From contig DPSI01000564.1 in the NCBI GenBank assembly GCA_003527165.1, forward strand, positions 1 through 10,417: DNA of 10,417 nucleotides, read 5' to 3'. The notes under the pieces were generated by a model that was given only the letters and a program-made list of their open reading frames with translations, did no database searches and was not told the DNA's origin. Below, one piece after another: positions 1 to 5,774 of this stretch (position 1 is its first letter; each line of letters begins with the position of its first letter). Both the position numbers and the translations under genes were made by a program. The DNA is from Pseudomonas sp. (lineage in GTDB: Bacteria > Pseudomonadota > Gammaproteobacteria > Pseudomonadales > Pseudomonadaceae).

Positions 1-17
1 CCGCGGAGCAGTCGTTG

Positions 18-38
18 AAAAAGAGCCCCATCTGGCTC
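18..38 (-). terminator. Possible minus-strand intrinsic terminator
   Basis: Read on the minus strand, GAGCC and GGCTC (38-34 and 27-23) form a 5-bp stem with a 6-nt loop, followed directly by five T residues (22-18). This is the layout of a Rho-independent terminator, although the stem is short. No minus-strand gene lies just to the right; the next gene is the plus-strand lipoprotein. It would therefore stop antisense transcription, or serve a gene outside the window, or be chance. Confidence 0.3.
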
Positions 39-86
39 AGGCTCAATGGCTGACCGCGACAGCGCGTGCTGATCCTGCGGTCTTCC

Positions 87-91
87 GGAGG
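87..91 (+). promoter_or_regulatory. Ribosome binding site of the lipoprotein gene
   Basis: GGAGG lies 7 nt before the ATG at 99. It supports that start over the in-frame GTG at 66, which would add 11 residues in front of the signal peptide. Confidence 0.75.
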
Positions 92-98
92 AATCATT

Positions 99-509
99 AT
101 GCGTCTGCCATTCGCACTACTCCTGGCGCTTAGCCTGTCCGGCTGCGCCGGCCCGCTGCCCGCGCCCGATCCGGGCATGGCCTGGGTCGATCTGAGCGCA
201 CAACCCAGCGACATCTTCATGTCCGACCGTCTGGACGATAAACGCACACCCGATGGCCGCTATTTCCAGGTCAGCCCGGGCGCCCATGAACTTGAAGCAC
301 GCTATGAATTCGAAATCAGCAGTGGCGGATTAGGCGAATTCGGCGACACCCAGTACCTGCGCTGTACCATGGTCATCCGCTATGACGATTTCCAGGCCGG
401 GCGGCGCTACCTGTTCCAGGCGCGCTCGCTGGGCTTCACGCCGCAGGGTTGGCTACGCGACGAACAGCACAACGTATTGGCTCGCGCCGAGGCCGAGCAC
501 TGCCGCTGA
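99..509 (+). CDS. Small putative outer-membrane lipoprotein, unknown function
   Basis: This 136-residue protein starts with a textbook lipoprotein signal: Arg2, a hydrophobic stretch at residues 5-13, then the lipobox L-S-G-C with the lipidated Cys at 16. The residue after Cys is Ala, not Asp, which favours sorting to the outer membrane. The mature part has no membrane segment. A stretch near residues 54-72 (GRYFQVSPGAHELEARYEF) resembles the beta-strand pattern of small surface-associated or PEGA-like domains, but I cannot name the family. Two further cysteines, Cys89 and Cys135, could form a disulfide in the periplasm. The ATG at 99 was chosen because of its strong ribosome binding site. 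The flavin monooxygenase gene follows after 41 bp on the same strand, so co-transcription is possible but no functional link is evident. Confidence 0.85.
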   Translation: MRLPFALLLALSLSGCAGPLPAPDPGMAWVDLSAQPSDIFMSDRLDDKRTPDGRYFQVSPGAHELEARYEFEISSGGLGEFGDTQYLRCTMVIRYDDFQAGRRYLFQARSLGFTPQGWLRDEQHNVLARAEAEHCR

Positions 510-550
510 GTCGCCTGCGTCAGCCGTCCCCGCCTGCAGAGAGATAGACG

Positions 551-1546
551 ATGTCCCGTATCGAACACACCCGCTTTTCCACCCTTGATCTGGCGCCGAT
601 CCGCGATGATGGCGACGCCGGCCTCGCGCTGCGCAATTCCCTGGCGCTGGCCCAGCATGTCGAAAAGCTCGGCTTCGAGCGCTTCTGGGTAGCCGAGCAC
701 CACAACATGGACGGTATCGCCAGTGCCGCCACATCCGTACTGATCGGCTATCTCGCGGCCGGCACCTCGCGGATTCGCCTGGGCGCCGGCGGGGTGATGC
801 TGCCCAACCACGCGCCGCTGGTCATCGCCGAACAGTTCGGCACGCTGGAAGCGCTCTATCCGGGACGAATCGATCTTGGCCTGGGTCGCGCGCCGGGTGC
901 CGATCAGTTCACCGCCCACGCCCTGCGCCGTGACCGCATGGGCAGCGCCGACGATTTCCCGGCAGACGTGGAAGAGCTGCAGTTTCTCGTAGGCCCAGGG
1001 CAGCGCAATCAACGCGTGATCGCGATGCCCGGCGTCGACAGCAACGTACCGATCTGGCTACTCGGCTCGAGCCTGTTCAGCGCCCAGCTGGCCGCCGCCA
1101 AGGGCCTGCCCTACGCCTTCGCCTCGCATTTCGCGCCGCGTTACGTGCATGAGGCAATTCGCCTGTACCGCGAGAACTTCCGCCCCTCCGAGGTGCTGGA
1201 AAAACCCTACGTGATGCTCGGCGTGCCATTGATGACCGCCGACACCGACGAGCAAGCCGAGCACCTGGCGACCACCGCCTACCAGCGCATCCTCGCACTG
1301 ATCCGTGGCCAAAGCCTGGTCCTGGTGCCACCGGTGCCGAGCATGCAGGGCAAATGGTTGCCGCACGAACAGGACGCGGTGGGCAATTTCCTCGGCATGG
1401 CGCTAATCGGCGGGCCGGACAAGATCCGTGCGCGGCTGGAGATCCTGCTGGAACAGACGCAGGCCGACGAGCTGATCTTCACCTGCGACTTCTATGAAGC
1501 CGCCGACCGCCACCGCGCCTTCGATATTCTCGCCGGGCTGCGCTGA
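551..1546 (+). CDS. Luciferase-like (LLM class) flavin-dependent oxidoreductase, YhbW type
   Basis: The 331-residue protein belongs to the bacterial luciferase-like monooxygenase superfamily, group 1, whose E. coli representative is YhbW. These are cytoplasmic TIM-barrel enzymes that use reduced FMN; the substrate of this group is mostly unknown. Visible family motifs are WVAEHHNM at residues 46-53, [10 protein letters not shown] at 81-90, and [13 protein letters not shown] at 104-116. Length is normal for the group, with no break. The ATG at 551 is preceded by a modest purine-rich AGAGAG site. No flavin reductase gene is adjacent, so reduced flavin would have to come from elsewhere. The gene converges on the quinone-reductase gene across a strong hairpin. 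Family assignment is secure; substrate is not. Confidence 0.93.
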   Translation: MSRIEHTRFSTLDLAPIRDDGDAGLALRNSLALAQHVEKLGFERFWVAEHHNMDGIASAATSVLIGYLAAGTSRIRLGAGGVMLPNHAPLVIAEQFGTLEALYPGRIDLGLGRAPGADQFTAHALRRDRMGSADDFPADVEELQFLVGPGQRNQRVIAMPGVDSNVPIWLLGSSLFSAQLAAAKGLPYAFASHFAPRYVHEAIRLYRENFRPSEVLEKPYVMLGVPLMTADTDEQAEHLATTAYQRILALIRGQSLVLVPPVPSMQGKWLPHEQDAVGNFLGMALIGGPDKIRARLEILLEQTQADELIFTCDFYEAADRHRAFDILAGLR

Positions 1547-1557
1547 GCGCCATCGCA

Positions 1558-1580
1558 GCGCCTGGCCGAGTGCCAGGCGC
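1558..1580. terminator. Hairpin between convergent genes, probable bidirectional terminator
   Basis: GCGCCTGGC (1558-1566) and its exact reverse complement GCCAGGCGC (1572-1580) form a 9-bp stem with loop CGAGT. It lies 11 nt after the monooxygenase stop and 11 nt before the reductase stop read from the other side, which is where a shared terminator is expected. There is no clear T run on either strand (only CATATCTT on the plus strand), so termination may be partial or the hairpin may mainly protect mRNA 3' ends. Confidence 0.55.
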
Positions 1581-1591
1581 CATATCTTCGA

Positions 1592-2518
1592 TCAGTCGTT
1601 TGCCACCTGCACGATGATCTTGCCGCGCACATGGCCGGTCTGGTTGAGGCGAAACGCGTCGGCTGCTCGCTCGAGTGGAAAGCGCTCGGCGATGGCTACT
1701 TCCAGCCGGCCCTCAGCGGCCATGTCCGCCAACACCTGCAAATCCTCGCCGCTGGGACGTACCCAGATGTAATGCCCGCCGGCTTGCTGCACCGAATCGT
1801 CTACGATGGAGGCATGCCGTCCGCCCGCGCGCAGCACCGCCTGGGTCGTTGGCAGCACGCCGCCGACGAAATCAGCGACCACATCGACACCGTCCGGCGC
1901 CAGCGCGCGCACCCGTTCGGCCAAGCCGTCGCCGTATTCCACCGGCTCGATGCCGAGGGAGCCGAGGAACGCGTGGTTCTTCTGCGACGCCGTACCGATC
2001 ACGCGGGCACCCAAGTTACGGGCGATTTGCGCCCCCATCACGCCGACGCCACCGGACGCCGCATGCACCAGCACCACGTCACCGCGCTGGGTGTCCAGCC
2101 GCGTAAGCAGCTGATAGGCCGTCAGCCCGGCCAGCGGCAGCCCGGCCGCCTCTTCCCAGCCCAGCGCGGCCGGCTTGCGCGCCACCGCACGCGCCGGGAC
2201 GCTGACGAACTCGGCATAGGTGCCGCCCTGGACGAAATCCTTACGTGCGTAGGACAGCACTTCATCGCCTGGGGCGAATTCGGGCACGTCGAAGCCCACC
2301 GCCTCCACCGTACCGGCCACGTCCCAGCCGGGTATGACTGGAAAGAACGTCGGCATCACCGCATCGAGCTTGCCGGACATCAGCTTCCAGTCCACCGGGT
2401 TCACTGCGGCGCAGCGCACGCGAATCAGTACCTCGCCAGGCGCCACCTTGGGCATGGGCTGTTCGCTGAGCTGCAGGACGTCGGGCTCGCCGTAACGCTC
2501 GTAGGTTATGGCTTTCAT
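1592..2518 (-). CDS. NADP-dependent medium-chain oxidoreductase (quinone/enone reductase type)
   Basis: This 308-residue protein is a zinc-independent member of the medium-chain dehydrogenase/reductase superfamily (quinone oxidoreductase-like). Such enzymes use NADPH to reduce quinones or the C=C bond of activated enones in the cytoplasm. The GroES-like N-terminal half shows AAVNPVDWK at residues 37-45, GWDVAGTVEAVG at 64-75 and GGTYAEFV at 98-105. The Rossmann half carries the nucleotide motif AASGGVG at 153-159. The structural and catalytic zinc cysteines of alcohol dehydrogenases are absent, as expected for this branch. Its ATG overlaps the stop of the upstream PRISE-type reductase (ATGA) and has a GAGGAG ribosome binding site, so the two are translated from one message. 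The exact substrate cannot be read from sequence. Confidence 0.92.
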   Translation of the reverse strand: MKAITYERYGEPDVLQLSEQPMPKVAPGEVLIRVRCAAVNPVDWKLMSGKLDAVMPTFFPVIPGWDVAGTVEAVGFDVPEFAPGDEVLSYARKDFVQGGTYAEFVSVPARAVARKPAALGWEEAAGLPLAGLTAYQLLTRLDTQRGDVVLVHAASGGVGVMGAQIARNLGARVIGTASQKNHAFLGSLGIEPVEYGDGLAERVRALAPDGVDVVADFVGGVLPTTQAVLRAGGRHASIVDDSVQQAGGHYIWVRPSGEDLQVLADMAAEGRLEVAIAERFPLERAADAFRLNQTGHVRGKIIVQVAND

Positions 2519-3600
2519 TGAATGCTCCTCGTGGCTGAAAGGTCGGTGAATGCGGGGATGTAGCCTTTCTCACCCAGCCGGCGCAACGCGCCGATCAGGC
2601 AGTCTTCGGTGCTGACGGCCTCGGTGAAACCCGCGCGACGGATCTTGCCCATGTCCGAGACCATGTCGAATTCGGTGTTGAAGATGAAGTCACCGAAGGG
2701 CCAGCCCACCAGCTTGTCGAACGGCACCGGTTGCAGGCCGTGGCGCTCGGCGAGCCGCTGCCAGACATCGGCCATCTCCGGCATTTGCCGGGCCAGCGAG
2801 AACGGCAGCGGCTCGGCGACCTCAAGGCCCAGCGCTTCGCCGACTTTGTGCCAGATACGCTCCCAGCGAAACGGCTCGCCAACCAGGTTGAACGCCTGGT
2901 TGCGCGCGGCCGGGTCCAGCGCCGCCCAAAGGCTGGCCCGGGCCAGCCAGCGCGCATCGGTCAGCTGCGCCAGCACGCCACGATAGGTGCGGACCGAGCC
3001 TGGGAAACGCAGCGGCACGCCGGTCTCCCGGCTGAGCGCGGCGAACGCGCCGATGACCAGGGCGATGTTCATCGGGTTGCCGGCGATGTCGCCCACCACC
3101 ACGTCGGGGCGCAGGATCGACCACTCGAAGTCGCCCTGCTCGGCGCGTTCGCGCAGCAGATCTTCCTGGTTGTAATAGAAGTTCGGACCCAGATGCCGCG
3201 GCGTCTCGTCCTCGTAGAAGGGCGCCGTGCTCGGGCCCAGGTGGACGCCGTAGACCTTGGCGCCCTGGTAATGCACGACGCGCTGCAGATTGGCACCGGC
3301 CGCCTTTAAGCCGTCCAGCAGATTGCGCAGCATGGCGCCATTGATCTGCGCCTCGCGCCCCAGGTTCGCGTCCGGGCGCAGCGCGGCGTAGAACAGGTGA
3401 GTGGTGTCACCGGCGTTGGCGAGGGCTTCGCGGGTCACCGCCGCGTCGGTGAGGTCGAGGTTGAGCGTCTCGACATCGGGGACGAAGGACCGGCGCACGG
3501 CGCGGACCTTCCAGCTGCCGTCCTCCAGCAGCGTTTCCACCAGTGCGTGACCAATGATGCCGCTGGCGCCAACCACCAGAGCCACTTTCGAATCTGCCAT
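2515..3600 (-). CDS. PRISE-type short-chain dehydrogenase/reductase (NAD(P)-dependent)
   Basis: I read this as a 361-residue atypical SDR of the PRISE group (progesterone 5-beta-reductase / iridoid synthase-like), a family reducing activated enones with NADPH. The N-terminal Rossmann motif GASGIIG is at residues 11-17. Two group hallmarks are visible: YQGAKVYG around 111-118, giving the catalytic Lys (about 115), and NFYYNQED at 140-147, giving the catalytic Tyr (143) in the NFYY motif. Together these replace the classical YxxxK. The ATG at 3600 is preferred over one at 3624 because the minus strand carries two GGAG motifs just before it and the nucleotide fold begins shortly after. It is first in a two-gene operon with the medium-chain reductase, overlapping by 4 nt. 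Many database entries for relatives read simply 'NAD-dependent epimerase'; sugar epimerisation looks unlikely here. Confidence 0.88.
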   Translation of the reverse strand: MADSKVALVVGASGIIGHALVETLLEDGSWKVRAVRRSFVPDVETLNLDLTDAAVTREALANAGDTTHLFYAALRPDANLGREAQINGAMLRNLLDGLKAAGANLQRVVHYQGAKVYGVHLGPSTAPFYEDETPRHLGPNFYYNQEDLLRERAEQGDFEWSILRPDVVVGDIAGNPMNIALVIGAFAALSRETGVPLRFPGSVRTYRGVLAQLTDARWLARASLWAALDPAARNQAFNLVGEPFRWERIWHKVGEALGLEVAEPLPFSLARQMPEMADVWQRLAERHGLQPVPFDKLVGWPFGDFIFNTEFDMVSDMGKIRRAGFTEAVSTEDCLIGALRRLGEKGYIPAFTDLSATRSIQ

Positions 3601-3831
3601 GAATACTCCGCTCCGCTGCCACAAGCGCGCGGCAGCCAGGTTGAAAAAGGTTGTTCGGGTCGCCTTTTAGTGACAGGGATAAGCGCGGGCAATTCCGGAC
3701 GTTGGACGGCTGACGCGCAGGCAGCGATGGTCGTGCCATTCGCCGGGCGTCCTGAACCTCGCCGAGGGAGCTGGTCGAATAAGGCATCCGTGCCGTGGAA
3801 GAAGCCCCGGCGCACCGCTTCGGAACACTGC
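3601..3831. promoter_or_regulatory. Divergent intergenic region (promoters for both directions expected)
   Basis: This 231-bp stretch separates the minus-strand reductase operon from the plus-strand antiporter gene, so it should hold at least two promoters. I find no convincing sigma-70 -35/-10 pair. A TTGAAA at 3641 has only a poor -10 partner (TTTTAG near 3665). Two small inverted repeats are present: GCTGCC/GGCAGC (3615-3620, 3631-3636) and AAAAGG/CCTTTT (3645-3650, 3663-3668). Either could be an operator or leader hairpin, or chance. An open frame continues from the antiporter gene upstream through the whole region, but codon content and the membrane-protein start argue that it is not translated. 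Confidence 0.4.
3606..3614 (-). promoter_or_regulatory. Ribosome binding site deciding the PRISE-reductase start
   Basis: On the minus strand this reads GGAGCGGAG, a doubled Shine-Dalgarno element ending 5 nt before the ATG at 3600. It supports the shorter start over the in-frame ATG at 3624. Confidence 0.6.
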
Positions 3832-5196
3832 ATGAATTTCCTCCAATGGATGGCCGTGCTTGGCGTCCTGCTGTTGATCCTCGCCCTGGCATCGGCCTAC
3901 CTGCGCTGGTTGCCGGTCACCACCTCGCTGATCTATCTCGGCTTCGGTCTGCTGATTGGGCAGCTCGGCATCGGCCTGTGGGAAATGGATTTTCTCCACA
4001 TCGCTGGCTGGATGGTGCATCTCACCGAAGTCGCGGTGCTGGTGTCGCTGTTCGTCAGCGGCCTTAAACTGCGCATGCCGCTGCAACATCCAGCCTGGAA
4101 AAGCGCCTACGTGCTCGCCGGTCCGGTGATGCTCGCCTGCATCGCCGGTGTCGCGCTGTTCTGCCACTACTTGCTGGGCCTTAGTTGGGGATTGGCGGTG
4201 CTGATCGGCGCGATTCTGGCACCCACCGACCCGGTGCTGGCCAGCCTGGTGCAGGTCAACAATTCTCGCGACAGCGATCACCTGCGCTACGGCCTGTCGG
4301 GCGAGGCCGGCTTCAACGACGGCACGGCGTTTCCCTTCGTGGTGTTCGGCCTGCTGCTGATCGAGCAGGAAACCCTGGCGCTGGGCTGGGTCAGCGAATG
4401 GGCCTTGCATCGCCTGGTCTGGGCCGTTCCGGCTGGGCTGCTGTTCGGCTATATGCTGGGCAAGCTGATCGGCAAGCTGGCGATCTACCTGCGGACCCGG
4501 CACGCCGACACCTCGATGTCACCGAACGATTCGCTGGCGCTGGCACTGATCGCCCTCGCCTATGTTGGTGCCGAGCTGATCGGCGCCTGGGGTTTTCTCG
4601 CGGTATTCGCCGCAGGGCTGGGCTTGCGCCGTGCCGAAGTATCAGTGGCGAAAAAATCCGAAACGCCATCCGAAGAGTTGATCGCGCACGCCGTACCGCA
4701 CTTGGTCGAAGGCGGCCTGACGCCCCGGGAGCTATCGCTGGAGAGCGACCGCATCGCCGAACCGAAGATGGCTGCAGGGGTGATGATGGGCGATATCCTC
4801 ACCTTCGGCGGACAGCTGGAGCGCAGCCTGGAAGTGCTGCTGGTGACCATGCTCGGCGTGCTGGTGTCGGTGCACTGGGATTGGCGCGCGGTGCCGCTGG
4901 CGCTGGCGCTGTTCCTGGTGATCCGGCCATTGAGCGTGTGGCTGCTGATGCCGCGTCGCTATCTGGATCGCACCCAGCGGCTGACCGCCGGCTGGTTCGG
5001 CATCCGCGGCATCGGCAGCCTCTACTACCTGAGCTACGCGGTGACCCACAGCCTGCTGCCGGACGAAGCCGAGCAGCTCATCGAGCTGGTAATCCCGGTG
5101 GTGGCACTGAGCATTCTGATCCACGGCCTCAGCACCCAGCCGCTGTTGCGTCGCTACGAACGCAGCCGTGGCCAGACGCCGACAGCCGGGGCCTGA
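3832..5196 (+). CDS. CPA1-family cation/proton antiporter (NhaP/NHE-like)
   Basis: The 454-residue integral inner-membrane protein exchanges monovalent cations (Na+ or K+) for protons. Hydrophobic segments begin at residue 3 and continue through most of the protein. The core motifs of the CPA1 fold are visible: APTDPVLAS at 130-138 (unwound helix) and GEAGFNDGTAFP at 157-168, in which Asn162-Asp163 is the ion-binding ND pair of electroneutral exchangers. GWFGIRGIGSLYYLSYA at 387-403 contains the conserved Arg392. A hydrophilic segment of about 50 residues (roughly 266-318) between membrane helices is probably a cytoplasmic loop. No C-terminal RCK/TrkA regulatory domain is present. I chose the ATG at 3832 because the membrane helix begins at once and a weak GGAA lies upstream; an in-frame GTG at 3790 is possible but adds a basic tail. 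Ion preference is not readable. Confidence 0.92.
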   Translation: MNFLQWMAVLGVLLLILALASAYLRWLPVTTSLIYLGFGLLIGQLGIGLWEMDFLHIAGWMVHLTEVAVLVSLFVSGLKLRMPLQHPAWKSAYVLAGPVMLACIAGVALFCHYLLGLSWGLAVLIGAILAPTDPVLASLVQVNNSRDSDHLRYGLSGEAGFNDGTAFPFVVFGLLLIEQETLALGWVSEWALHRLVWAVPAGLLFGYMLGKLIGKLAIYLRTRHADTSMSPNDSLALALIALAYVGAELIGAWGFLAVFAAGLGLRRAEVSVAKKSETPSEELIAHAVPHLVEGGLTPRELSLESDRIAEPKMAAGVMMGDILTFGGQLERSLEVLLVTMLGVLVSVHWDWRAVPLALALFLVIRPLSVWLLMPRRYLDRTQRLTAGWFGIRGIGSLYYLSYAVTHSLLPDEAEQLIELVIPVVALSILIHGLSTQPLLRRYERSRGQTPTAGA

Positions 5197-5216
5197 CCAT
5201 AGCCGCTCGCAGGCGC

Positions 5217-5242
5217 CTTCCGGCAGCCGGGCGGCCGGCAAG
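5217..5242. terminator. Weak hairpin between antiporter and dodecin genes
   Basis: CTTCCGGC (5217-5224) can pair with GCCGG-C-AAG (5234-5242) with one bulged C and a 9-nt loop, in the 49-bp gap between two convergent genes. No T run follows on either strand. The location fits a shared terminator, but the structure is modest. Confidence 0.3.
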
Positions 5243-5245
5243 CGA

Positions 5246-5461
5246 TCAGCTGTCGGCGAGGCGGAAGCCGATCTTCATGGTGACCTGAAAATGACCGATC
5301 TTGCCGTTCTCGACGTGGCCGCGGACTTCGCCGACCTCGAACCACTCGACGTTGCGCAGCGTCTTGCTGGCTTCGGCGATACCGTTCTGAATCGCCTCGT
5401 CCACGCTGGTGCGCGAAGAGCCGACGATCTCGATCTTCTTGTAGGTGTGATGATCCGACAT
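5246..5461 (-). CDS. Dodecin (flavin-binding dodecamer subunit)
   Basis: This 71-residue protein matches the dodecin family: small cytoplasmic proteins that assemble into hollow 12-mers and store or buffer flavins (riboflavin, FMN). The fold order strand-helix-strand-strand is visible: YKKIEIVGSS at 7-16, helix SVDEAIQNGIAEASKT at 19-34, then VEWFEVGEVRGHV (38-50) and HFQVTMKIGF (57-66). Trp40 is at the position of the aromatic residue that stacks on the flavin ring, and Gln59 at that of the flavin-contacting glutamine. The ATG at 5461 fits the normal dodecin N-terminus and follows AAAGGGG with 8-nt spacing; longer in-frame starts would add an unrelated tail. It sits 97 bp after the KTSC gene and is probably expressed independently of the glycan operon. 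Confidence 0.93.
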   Translation of the reverse strand: MSDHHTYKKIEIVGSSRTSVDEAIQNGIAEASKTLRNVEWFEVGEVRGHVENGKIGHFQVTMKIGFRLADS

Positions 5462-5526
5462 GAATGTATCCCCTTTGGTCTGAGGAGCCTCCGCTCGGTA
5501 GTGACGCATCCTGTCTGCTTGAGGCC

Positions 5527-5554
5527 CGCATAGCAGCACGGAAGTTCAGCGCAA
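5527..5554 (-). promoter_or_regulatory. Candidate promoter for the dodecin gene
   Basis: On the minus strand, TTGCGC (5554-5549) and TATGCG (5532-5527) are 16 bp apart, and the second is preceded by TG in extended -10 position. Each hexamer matches the sigma-70 consensus at only three or so positions. It is the best candidate in the 97-bp gap and is offered as a guess. Confidence 0.22.
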
Positions 5555-5571
5555 CGGCTCAATCGAGCCGT
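5554..5571. terminator. Small hairpin at the end of the KTSC gene
   Basis: ACGGCTC (5554-5560) and GAGCCGT (5565-5571) form a perfect 7-bp stem with a 4-nt loop that spans the KTSC stop codon. There is no T run after it on the minus strand, so it would be at best a weak terminator or mRNA 3'-end structure closing the glycan operon. Confidence 0.25.
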
Positions 5572-5774
5572 CGATAGGGAAAGTCGCAGGCCTTGAACAC
5601 CTGATTCAAATAGCGCCCCATCGAATCGGCCTCGAGCAGCGCCTGCACCACCTCCGCCGGCACCTGCTCGTAGCGATACAGCGAGCCGTTGTGAAACAAC
5701 ACCTCCAGCGCCTGCTCGTCCGGGTCGTATCCCAGCTCGCGCAGGCTGCGCGAGGCCACGGCGACGCGTTTCAT
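5559..5774 (-). CDS. KTSC-domain protein (71 aa), function unknown
   Basis: The whole protein is one KTSC domain, a short domain also found at the C-terminus of some lysyl-tRNA synthetases and suggested, without proof, to bind RNA. The central YxY motif is present as YRY at residues 33-35, followed by EQVPAEVVQALLEADSMG (36-53), which matches the family's VP...A.S.G pattern. ELGYDPDEQALEVLFHNGS (13-31) matches the preceding strand-turn-strand. No signal peptide or membrane segment is seen. The ATG at 5774 overlaps the ABC-exporter stop (ATGA) and has no good ribosome binding site of its own, so translation is probably coupled to the exporter. An in-frame start at 5822 would lengthen the overlap and is less likely. 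Being last in a glycan export operon is notable but does not reveal a function. Confidence 0.85.
   Translation of the reverse strand: MKRVAVASRSLRELGYDPDEQALEVLFHNGSLYRYEQVPAEVVQALLEADSMGRYLNQVFKACDFPYRRLD

Noticed and set aside
3..53. Possible last 16 codons of a plus-strand gene entering from the left edge, ending in TGA at 51-53
   Set aside because: The frame is open from the edge and its position would fit, but 16 codons are too few to recognise a protein or distinguish it from chance.
407..1012. Minus-strand open frame of 201 codons opposite the lipoprotein end and the monooxygenase start
   Set aside because: No domain or ribosome binding site is seen, and it is fully covered by two convincing plus-strand genes.
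1631..2521. Plus-strand open frame of 296 codons antisense to the medium-chain reductase
   Set aside because: It has no recognisable domain, a His/Arg-rich composition, and lies wholly opposite a well-supported gene.
3397..3831. Upstream extension of the antiporter frame by 145 codons
   Set aside because: It runs opposite the first 200 bases of the PRISE reductase, then through the control region, and has no membrane-protein character until Met at 3832.
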